Shown here piece by piece: positions 1 through 5,685 of a stretch of DNA of 6,645 nucleotides. Origin of the DNA: Candidatus Zixiibacteriota bacterium (GTDB lineage Bacteria; Zixibacteria; MSB-5A5; GN15; FEB-12); the NCBI GenBank assembly GCA_023132995.1, contig JAGLXI010000184.1, forward strand, positions 1 to 6,645, read 5' to 3'. The position numbers were made by a program, and so were the translations under genes. The notes beneath the pieces are model-generated. The model was not told where the DNA came from, did no database searches, and saw only the letters and a program-made list of their open reading frames with translations. The first letter of the stretch is position 1; the number at the start of each line of letters is the position of its first letter.

Positions 1-10
1 GCGTTCTTTT

Positions 11-1852
11 TCAACAGCCTGCTAGAGCAGACATGCATAACTCCCCTTGCCCCTGCTGGGATAATGTGATTCCAATCTTCGCCGTGGCATCGGTGAGCAT
101 ACCAAACTCAAGTTCGTCGTACGCGGTAGTCTCGTCCGAGAAGAACGCTCCAAAACACCAAATACAATGGCTAATACAGCGCTCTAACTCTTTCTTGTGC
201 GCTTTGAAACCAGTGTGAGTCCAAGCACTTAGAATGGCGCAGATGATTCTCTGCATAGCTCCTGCCATATCACCGATTATCGCAAAGCGAATGCTTTTCA
301 CGCTCTTGCCAAAACTCTGGATTCCATCGCAAATACCGTCGATGAGTGTGACGAAGATCTTAACATGAAGCTTGACTTTCACAGGATCGTGGCATTCGCG
401 GGCCAAACTGAGAATGGAAGTGGACATTGACTCTAGATAGAAATAGAGATAGGCGATGCTCACACACCCTGGGCTTTCGATTCGAACGTCTCTGGCCTTG
501 AGGTAATGTCCAACCCCAACAAGTAGCTGGTTAAGAGCGCTGATGCACTCCCTCAATGAGATCACGTCCGCACCCTTTGGAGTATTCAGCATGGCATTTA
601 GCCACCGGACATGGCATTCGACTGCTTTGTCCAACAAGGAGTCGCTTTTCTGCGCTATGCCGTGAATGGCAATCTGCATAATGCAGTGACTCAAAGAGGA
701 ATTGAGCCCAGGCATTCCCCTTTTGATGTTGAATTCCCCAACTTCTGTTGCTACGACCACATACTTGAATAGAGCGTGATGGGAGTCAAGTCCTTGCGCT
801 ATACGGTGCATTTCGACGAGCGTGTACGAAAAGCTCATATAAGCGGGGTTGTCCCACGGCTTTGTATTCGCAATGGTTATCTCATGGGACTTGATTGCGA
901 GATCCCCCGCAAGCCTAATGAAATCCACTGCGATTGCGTGATTTCCGCGCTCCAGATGAGCTTTGTATGATATCAACGCACGGTCTGAAAATCTAGAGAG
1001 CATAGCACTATAATCCGATGTCGTAGCAAATAACTCTAGGGTTGGGAAGGCAAACGTCGAGTCCTTCCGGAACTCTAAGTAGTCTGCCATGATGTTCTTG
1101 ACCGCCGTCAGTACGTGTCGGGCGAACTCCATGTCACTCTGATGGGTTTTCCTATCATGTAGGTCGAGCAACGTATTGAGCACCTGTCCTACTTGCTCTG
1201 TTAGAGCCGCTGTCCTACCGAGAGCTATCGGGACTGCGGACGGAGAAAGCTTGATCACATGCCCTCGCGAGTACTTTTTGGCAAGCGCTATATCACGTTC
1301 GACGCCCCTGCGTATAAGGCTGAGCGCGCTTGACGGATTGATGCGCTCATACACTCTGCGATAAATGATGTACAAAGAGTATGCCACGACTCCGCTAGCC
1401 CAAAGGGATGCGATACCCGTCCATCGCGAGAAGGTGCGACTAATCGGCGCCGAGTGGAGGAGCGCAATCGCAAAGCAAGCAAAAGTAAGGGCTGCAATAA
1501 CGACATAGAGAGCACTCCTTACTCTGTCACGAGCGAGAACATCGTAGAAACCAGCGGATGTGTTTTCCGCAGCATGCTGCATCATTAGTGTAGAAACCGA
1601 AAACGCAATTGCCAACACAGTTCCGAATAGCGCACCCAAGGCCGTGAAGTACGTCACACCGTCACGCCATAGGATGTTGGCCAAATGATGTGGTCCCACA
1701 AATAGTATGAGGATCGTGGGGATACCGACTGTTGCCGATACAGCGTAATACTTCCTCAGGGAATAGTGTATCGGTAATAAACGCCGCATTACCGCTAACG
1801 CAATCGCACCTTGCGCCTTAGTGTCGCTGTCTACTGACGTATCTTCAGCCAT
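11..1852 (-). CDS. DUF2254-like integral membrane protein of unknown function
   Basis: The 613-residue product has four likely membrane segments in its first third (about residues 36-54, 68-91, 114-133 and 145-165) and then about 440 residues without a clear membrane segment, mainly helical in appearance. The second segment runs into SVSTLMMQHAAENTSAG and then VLARDRVRSALYV. This resembles the DUF2254 pattern, where a membrane helix ending in FS-x-T/S-x3-LQ precedes S-P-R and a x-RDR-x-Q motif, so membership is an inference from pattern memory. The C-terminal part has no catalytic motif I recognise. The gene is complete, with TGA at 11-13. The ATG at 1852 has GGAAG directly against it, too close for a good ribosome site; an in-frame ATG at 1789 (residue 22, before RRLLPIHYSL) is an alternative that keeps all four helices. 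It diverges from ruvX across 408 bases and forms no visible operon. GC is about 49-50% by eye against nearly 60% to the right, which may indicate transfer. The function is unknown. Confidence 0.72.
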   Translation of the reverse strand: MAEDTSVDSDTKAQGAIALAVMRRLLPIHYSLRKYYAVSATVGIPTILILFVGPHHLANILWRDGVTYFTALGALFGTVLAIAFSVSTLMMQHAAENTSAGFYDVLARDRVRSALYVVIAALTFACFAIALLHSAPISRTFSRWTGIASLWASGVVAYSLYIIYRRVYERINPSSALSLIRRGVERDIALAKKYSRGHVIKLSPSAVPIALGRTAALTEQVGQVLNTLLDLHDRKTHQSDMEFARHVLTAVKNIMADYLEFRKDSTFAFPTLELFATTSDYSAMLSRFSDRALISYKAHLERGNHAIAVDFIRLAGDLAIKSHEITIANTKPWDNPAYMSFSYTLVEMHRIAQGLDSHHALFKYVVVATEVGEFNIKRGMPGLNSSLSHCIMQIAIHGIAQKSDSLLDKAVECHVRWLNAMLNTPKGADVISLRECISALNQLLVGVGHYLKARDVRIESPGCVSIAYLYFYLESMSTSILSLARECHDPVKVKLHVKIFVTLIDGICDGIQSFGKSVKSIRFAIIGDMAGAMQRIICAILSAWTHTGFKAHKKELERCISHCIWCFGAFFSDETTAYDELEFGMLTDATAKIGITLSQQGQGELCMSALAGC

Positions 1853-1916
1853 CTTCCGTCGTTGGGGTACATGTCATTTAGTCGACTCTGGTCCCCCACA
1901 ACCCCATCCTGAATCA

Positions 1917-1950
1917 ACCCACCATCCTACACCGTCTTGGGCGGGTGGGT
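1917..1950. repeat. Inverted repeat ACCCACC / GGTGGGT
   Basis: A perfect 7-base inverted repeat (ACCCACC at 1917-1923, GGTGGGT at 1944-1950) encloses a 20-base spacer. The arms share the CCCACC core with the hairpin at 2077-2103, so it may be an outlying copy of the same element. No T-tract follows on either strand, so it is not a clear intrinsic terminator. Confidence 0.4.
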
Positions 1951-1966
1951 GGTAGTCCCTGTTCCA

Positions 1967-1997
1967 ATCATACTCTACTGGTTTTTCAGCCATTCAA
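1967..1997 (-). promoter_or_regulatory. Weak candidate promoter for the leftward membrane-protein gene
   Basis: On the minus strand TTGAAT (1997-1992) is followed, after a long 19-base spacer, by TATGAT (1972-1967), which matches five of six -10 positions. Transcription would begin near 1960 and give a leader of about 110 bases containing the 1917-1950 inverted repeat. The spacer is longer than ideal and the -35 matches only four of six, so this is a possibility only. Confidence 0.2.
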
Positions 1998-2059
1998 GTC
2001 CTCGGCAAAAGGAAACGCCTGTGGTTGGCGGGGTCAAGTCTTTTGTGGAGGAGGAGGTC

Positions 2060-2173
2060 GGGTTTGAATATAGGAACCCACCAGCCGCTTCGCTCTTGGT
2101 GGGGTACCGATCCCACAGCAAGCTGTGGGGCACCCGGCCTGCCGTAAGTGGCGGGTCCGAAGACGGACCCACC
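2060..2173. repeat. Cluster of short hairpins, probable interspersed palindromic element
   Basis: Four inverted repeats lie in tandem. GGGTT (2060-2064) pairs with AACCC (2075-2079). CCCACCA (2077-2083) pairs with TGGTGGG (2097-2103). CCCACAG (2112-2118) pairs with CTGTGGG (2123-2129) around the tetraloop CAAG. GGGTCCG (2153-2159) pairs with CGGACCC (2164-2170) around AAGA and extends after one mismatch to 2150 and 2173. The first two share bases and would compete. Two copies of a related string, TGGGGTACC and TGGGGCACC, follow the second and third hairpins. Such compact runs of stems between genes are typical of REP-like or other non-autonomous intergenic repeats; that identity is inferred, because only one copy is visible in this window. 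Confidence 0.5.
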
Positions 2174-2225
2174 CTACCCCCATTCTGTCACCTATGTTCC
2201 GCTACTGCTCAGTGCACACACGCCT

Positions 2226-2254
2226 TTGACATGCGCACGACAACCTGCTACATT
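2226..2254 (+). promoter_or_regulatory. Strong sigma-70-type promoter for ruvX, leaderless arrangement
   Basis: A perfect -35 box TTGACA (2226-2231) is followed after exactly 17 bases by TACATT (2249-2254), which matches TATAAT at four positions and is preceded by TGC, an extended -10 element. Placing the -10 hexamer at -12 to -7 puts +1 at 2261, the A of the proposed ruvX ATG. No ribosome-binding sequence lies upstream of that ATG, which agrees with a leaderless transcript. It would serve both ruvX and mltG. Confidence 0.6.
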
Positions 2255-2260
2255 GCGGCT

Positions 2261-2692
2261 ATGACACACGACGCCGACAGGACGTTTATCGCCATCGACT
2301 ACGGCAGCCGTCGAATCGGCCTGGCCAAGAGTGACCCGACCGGGTTGATCGCCTCGGCGCTGACAACGCTGGAGGTAAAGTCGCAGGGGGAGGCGATCCG
2401 GAAGATTGCCGATATCATAAGCGAGCACAAACCGTCCGGGCTGGTGGTCGGCTATCCGCTGCTGCCGTCCGGGGACATGAGTAGCAAGTGCCGCGAGGTC
2501 GACCGCTTCATCGAAGAATTGGCAGGTATCTTTGACGGCCCGATCCACAAAGTTGACGAGGCGTATTCCTCGGTTGAGGCGGCGGATATCGTTCACGCGC
2601 ACGGCAAGAAGGTAGGGCAGGACAAGAAGCGACTCGACCGCCTGGCGGCAGTGATAATCCTGCAACGCTTTCTGAGCGAGAGTACGCCCTGA
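2261..2692 (+). CDS. ruvX: Putative Holliday junction resolvase / pre-16S rRNA nuclease RuvX (YqgF)
   Basis: The 143-residue product has the RNase H-like fold motifs of RuvX/YqgF: AIDYGSRRIGLAKSD at residues 11-25 (first catalytic Asp D13), LVVGYPLLPSG at 61-71, DEAYSS at 99-104 (the family's DER-like acidic site) and RLDRLAAVIILQRFL at 124-138 with D126. These are the expected acidic residues of the active site. The family acts as a cytosolic metal-dependent nuclease linked to 16S rRNA 5'-end maturation, with Holliday-junction cleavage also proposed. Length is normal for the family (about 140). The ATG at 2261 is chosen because homology begins there and a promoter predicts transcription to start at that base. 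The in-frame ATG at 2231 and the TTG at 1937 would lie inside or upstream of the promoter. The Arg usual in DER is Ala here, a modest change. mltG follows after 12 bases, a pairing seen in many bacteria. Confidence 0.9.
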   Translation: MTHDADRTFIAIDYGSRRIGLAKSDPTGLIASALTTLEVKSQGEAIRKIADIISEHKPSGLVVGYPLLPSGDMSSKCREVDRFIEELAGIFDGPIHKVDEAYSSVEAADIVHAHGKKVGQDKKRLDRLAAVIILQRFLSESTP

Positions 2693-2704
2693 GTTTTGGC
2701 AGGC

Positions 2705-3706
2705 ATGAAGATCAGTGGACGAAAAGCATGTTTCATCCTGGCCCTGGCGCTGGTGACGGCGCTGGTGGGCTGGGCGACTCTTTCCTATATCCGCACGGTG
2801 GACCTGGGCGAGCGCACGGTGTCTATCGTGATCATGCCGGGCGATTCGTTCGGCTCGGTTGTGGACCGTCTTGTGAGGCGCGGGGTGGTCCCGTCGAAGA
2901 TCATGCTTGCCTATCCGGCCCGGGTCTACGGGATCGACCGCCTGTTGACTCCCGGCAAGTACGATTTCACCGGGAGAAACTCCTGCCGCTCGGCACTCAG
3001 GAAACTGCGTGACGCCGACTTCGTAAGGATCAAGGTCACTGTCCCCGAAGGCTCCACTATCTGGAAAGCGGCTTCGATTCTTGCCGAACGGCTTGAGGTC
3101 GATTCCGGCCAGGTGGTGAACCTGAACCGTGATTCGACTCTCCTGGCCCGCCTGGGGGTACCCTGCCTTGAAGGCTATCTATTTCCCGAAACCTATTTCT
3201 TTCCCTGGGGCATTGGAATCGAGGAGGCTGTCGGGGAGATGGTGGCCATGTTTCACACCAGCACCGGATCTGCCTGGCCGGATAGTCTGCCGCTTGCGCT
3301 GTCACGCGACGAGATAGTCACTGTGGCTTCCATTGTGGAAGCCGAAACCAGCCGTGAGGGGGAGCACCGCCTGGTGGCATCGGTGTATTTCAATCGTCTT
3401 CAGAAGGGAATGAAACTCGACGCCGACCCCACTGTCATCTACGGACTGGGCGGGCTCGACCGGCCGCTCAATCAACGGGACCTGAAGAAGAACACGCCGT
3501 ACAACACCTACCTGAAGAAGGGTCTGCCGCCGACACCGATCAACTCACCGGGTATCAAATCGATCAGAGCGGCGCTTGCCCCCGAAGTGACCGACTATCT
3601 GTACTTTGTTGCCGATGACAGCGGTGGGCACCAGTTCTCACGGACCAACGCCGAGCACAATCGGGCCAAACGCAGGATTCGCGACGCCCGCAGTCCATCC
3701 AACTGA
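2705..3706 (+). CDS. mltG: Endolytic murein transglycosylase MltG (YceG-like)
   Basis: MltG cleaves nascent peptidoglycan glycan strands within the chain, leaving 1,6-anhydro-MurNAc ends, and is thought to set strand length beside the synthases at the inner membrane. From the ATG the product has 333 residues, normal for the family. It has one N-terminal membrane anchor (about 8-27), a LysM-like region (about 38-105, with MPGDSFGSVVDRLVRRGVVP and later VPEGSTIWKAASILA), then the YceG catalytic domain with EGYLFPETY (156-164), ASIVEAETS (208-216; E212 is the expected catalytic Glu), YFNRLQKGMKLDADPTVIYG, YNTY-LKKGLPP-PINSPG and YLYFVADDSGGHQFS. All hallmark motifs are intact. An in-frame TTG at 2696 would add three residues; neither start has a strong ribosome site, though AGG lies just before the ATG. 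It is probably co-transcribed with ruvX and ends 11 bases from the stop of a convergent gene. Confidence 0.94.
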   Translation: MKISGRKACFILALALVTALVGWATLSYIRTVDLGERTVSIVIMPGDSFGSVVDRLVRRGVVPSKIMLAYPARVYGIDRLLTPGKYDFTGRNSCRSALRKLRDADFVRIKVTVPEGSTIWKAASILAERLEVDSGQVVNLNRDSTLLARLGVPCLEGYLFPETYFFPWGIGIEEAVGEMVAMFHTSTGSAWPDSLPLALSRDEIVTVASIVEAETSREGEHRLVASVYFNRLQKGMKLDADPTVIYGLGGLDRPLNQRDLKKNTPYNTYLKKGLPPTPINSPGIKSIRAALAPEVTDYLYFVADDSGGHQFSRTNAEHNRAKRRIRDARSPSN

Positions 3707-3711
3707 GCGGA

Positions 3712-3725
3712 AGCAGTCTACTGCT
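3712..3725. repeat. Small inverted repeat AGCAGT / ACTGCT between convergent stops
   Basis: AGCAGT (3712-3717) and ACTGCT (3720-3725) flank two bases, so the practical hairpin is five pairs with a four-base loop. It covers the TAG stop of the GAF gene and lies just past the mltG stop. No T-run follows on either strand, so a terminator role is doubtful. Confidence 0.25.
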
Positions 3726-4254
3726 GATAGATCTTGTTTTCGATGATAGCCCCGAATTCCGACGCCATATCGTCCAGCGCGCCCTCTTCCAGCATGGCGA
3801 AGGCGGTGGGCTGACGTGAACTGTATCCCAAAAGACCGAGCACCCGCCCCTCGGACTTCAGCGGCTGCACTACGAAGGAGCGCGAGTCGTCGTCCAGGAG
3901 TAGCTTCCTCTCGAAGAAGTTGCCGCTGAATGCCCCGCAGAAATCCTCGGTATAGACCTGTCCATGCTCGGCCACCTTCTCAAACAGGGAGGAATCCAAA
4001 GGAAGGTTGAGAGACAGGCCGTCACGGGTCTGGCCGTCACGCCACGTCGAGATGGCCGACAGCCGCGGTCCGCTCTCGCTTCGGATCACCAATACGCCTC
4101 TGTCAATGGCGTAGATCCTGCGCAGCCATCGTGTCAGGGTAAAGAAAGATTCCGACAACTGGGTGTCATTCCTCAAAAGATCGCGGCTGTCCGGGGGAGA
4201 CAAGACCGTGCTCTCATTTGTAATCGGGTGGTTGTTCTTGTTGTCGCCTGTCAT
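3718..4254 (-). CDS. Small GAF-domain protein, third gene of the signalling operon
   Basis: The 178-residue soluble protein is almost entirely one GAF-like domain, from about residue 30 (helix LSESFFTLTRWLRRIY) through VLVIRSESGPRLSAIST, the SSLFEKVAEHGQVYTED segment typical of GAF domains, SRSFVVQPLKSEGRVLGLLGY and a closing helix ending FGAIIENKIYQQ. No output domain is attached, so it may act by binding a small molecule or by contacting the two upstream proteins; its ligand cannot be told from sequence. The first 29 residues are polar and probably disordered. Its ATG lies 24 bases after the regulator's TAA, with GAGCGAG as a weak ribosome site, which supports co-transcription. It keeps no GGDEF, kinase or phosphodiesterase motif. 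GAF identity is fairly secure; function is open. Confidence 0.8.
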   Translation of the reverse strand: MTGDNKNNHPITNESTVLSPPDSRDLLRNDTQLSESFFTLTRWLRRIYAIDRGVLVIRSESGPRLSAISTWRDGQTRDGLSLNLPLDSSLFEKVAEHGQVYTEDFCGAFSGNFFERKLLLDDDSRSFVVQPLKSEGRVLGLLGYSSRQPTAFAMLEEGALDDMASEFGAIIENKIYQQ

Positions 4255-4278
4255 TTGTCTACTCGCTCTATACGTCTC

Positions 4279-5685
4279 TTATCTAACCGCGACCGGTTCT
4301 TTTTTTAGCTGGTATTTCTTGACTTTCCGCCACAAGGTGGTTCTCCCTATGCCCAGTTCCTGGGCGGTCTGCGTGAAGTTCCAGTTGTTGTCGTCAAGCG
4401 CCCTGGCGATGAGCGATCGCTGGCTGTCGTCCAGCAGTCCGTTCTTTCGTCCCCTGATGGTCATGGACGTCCGCGCAAGCTCCAAACCCCGGGAATCTCC
4501 GGCAATGAAAGTGATGTCCTCAGCCTCAACCTGATTGTTTCGGCACAGAGCGGCAGCCCTTCGCAGGCTGTTTTCAAGCTCGCGAACATTGCCCGGCCAG
4601 ACGTGGCCCAGCAGCTTTTCGACCGCCTGCCGGCTGATACTCAGGCCGGCGCGATTCGTCTCCGCCGCGATCCTTCGCAGGAAATACTCAGCGAGGATCT
4701 CAACGTCTTCCATTCGCTCCGCCAGGGGCGGAATCTCCACCGGGATAACACTCAAAATCGCCCACAGATCCTTGTCATACTTTCTCTCCCTAACCAGGGC
4801 CTCCAGGTCCTGGTTGGAGGCGGCGATAACGCGCAGATCGACTTTGCGCGCTTTCAGGGAGCCTCTCGAACCGATCTCAAGTGTCCGAAGGAAACGAGCC
4901 AGCCGTGGCTGCAGCAGCGCGGGGATACAGGACACCTCGTCAAGGAACAGCGTGCCGCCGTCGGCGCTCTCTATCAGACTCACATAGTCGCCGTCCCACC
5001 TCAGGGCTGCTTTGTTGCCCCGGGGATCCAGTTCCGAGGTTATCAACTCTTTTGGTATGGCAGAAAAGTCTATCGCCACAAACGGTCCGTGACGACGCTT
5101 CGAGTGGTGATGCAGCGTTCGCGCCAGGAGCTCCTTGCCGGTGCCGGGCGCTCCTGAGATCAGAACGGTAATATCGGTAGGGGCCAGTCGGCTCGCGGTC
5201 TCTCTAAGTTGCAGCATCGGTTTGGTAATGCCGACTATGTTGTCAAACCCATAGGACATGGCCACCGCCTGACGAAGGTGGGTCAGTTCACGCAACATTT
5301 TCCCCTCCTCCAACGCACGCCGAACCGCTGAAATCAACCGCGTGGATGATACTGGCCGGACGAGACAGTCACAAGCTTGGGCCGGCAGCGATTCAGGAAC
5401 TTCACCTCCACTCTCGCTTAGAATCAGGAGTACCGGCGAAGTGTCCGGCAATCCCTGTCTGCTTTTCTCCAGCAGCTTCAGCGCCGGTTGGTCGGCAATC
5501 CGGTCAGCGGCGATCACGAGATCGAACGGTTGTTTCTCGATCAATTCCAGGGCGGCGCCGAAGGAATCGGCTTCGGCGACTTCGTACTTCTCATCGGCGA
5601 GACGAGAGACCGCTATTCGGCGATCTTCCTCGTCGTAATCTACGACCAGAAGCCTTGCTGTTTTGGCGGCGGTCCCTGAGTTCAC
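4279..5685 (-). CDS. NtrC-type regulator with degenerate receiver and AAA+ domain lacking GAFTGA
   Basis: The 468-residue product has the NtrC order: receiver (about 10-125), linker helix, AAA+ domain (about 147-390) and Fis-type helix-turn-helix (about 419-460, TQTAQELGIGRTTLWRKVKK). Walker A GAPGTGKE (178-185), Walker B GGTLFLDE (243-250), sensor I (AASNQDL) and sensor II GNVRELE (365-371) are intact. Several functional residues are changed. The receiver keeps D16 but has Y17 at the second acidic position, A60 at the phospho-acceptor position and R110 for the conserved Lys. The GAFTGA loop is replaced at equal length by KAALRW (225-230). FRxDLxxRL, whose two Arg act as arginine fingers in PspF and NtrC1, reads YDKDLWAIL (303-311). 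It therefore probably binds ATP and DNA but should not activate sigma-54 polymerase in the known way, like TyrR in lacking GAFTGA. The GTG at 5685 is chosen because it overlaps the upstream stop as GTGA and begins just before the receiver; the start at 5811 would overlap the kinase-like gene by 130 bases. TAA ends it at 4279. Confidence 0.9.
   Translation of the reverse strand: MNSGTAAKTARLLVVDYDEEDRRIAVSRLADEKYEVAEADSFGAALELIEKQPFDLVIAADRIADQPALKLLEKSRQGLPDTSPVLLILSESGGEVPESLPAQACDCLVRPVSSTRLISAVRRALEEGKMLRELTHLRQAVAMSYGFDNIVGITKPMLQLRETASRLAPTDITVLISGAPGTGKELLARTLHHHSKRRHGPFVAIDFSAIPKELITSELDPRGNKAALRWDGDYVSLIESADGGTLFLDEVSCIPALLQPRLARFLRTLEIGSRGSLKARKVDLRVIAASNQDLEALVRERKYDKDLWAILSVIPVEIPPLAERMEDVEILAEYFLRRIAAETNRAGLSISRQAVEKLLGHVWPGNVRELENSLRRAAALCRNNQVEAEDITFIAGDSRGLELARTSMTIRGRKNGLLDDSQRSLIARALDDNNWNFTQTAQELGIGRTTLWRKVKKYQLKKEPVAVR

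Larger units (their letters stand above)
1853..2260. other. Divergent intergenic region, 408 bases, palindrome-rich
   Basis: This stretch separates two divergently transcribed genes. It holds one outlying hairpin (1917-1950), a cluster of short hairpins (2060-2173), a weak leftward promoter candidate and a strong rightward promoter (2226-2254) just before ruvX. A reading frame is open rightward from a TTG at 1937 into ruvX, but the translation before residue 109 is low-complexity and follows the inverted repeats, and it has no RuvX similarity. I therefore treat 1937-2260 as non-coding. No tRNA, riboswitch or small conserved protein was recognised here. Confidence 0.7.

Noticed and set aside
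1937..2260. A 108-residue N-terminal extension of RuvX from a TTG at 1937
   Set aside because: It runs through the hairpin cluster and the promoter, shows no RuvX similarity, and would make the protein about 250 residues against a family norm near 140.
2192..2665. A 157-codon leftward frame opposite ruvX
   Set aside because: It is antisense to a well-supported gene, rich in Arg and Val as expected of a shadow frame, and has no recognisable domain.
3712..3725. An intrinsic bidirectional terminator between mltG and the GAF gene
   Set aside because: The stem is only five or six pairs, part of it is coding, and no T-run follows on either strand.
4303..4314. The T-run TTTTTTTAGC near the regulator's 3' end as a terminator
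   Set aside because: It lies within the coding sequence (Lys-Lys codons on the minus strand) and is not preceded by a GC-rich stem on the relevant strand.
4603..5157. A 184-codon rightward frame opposite the regulator gene
   Set aside because: It mirrors the AAA+ coding sequence on the other strand and shows no domain or ribosome site.
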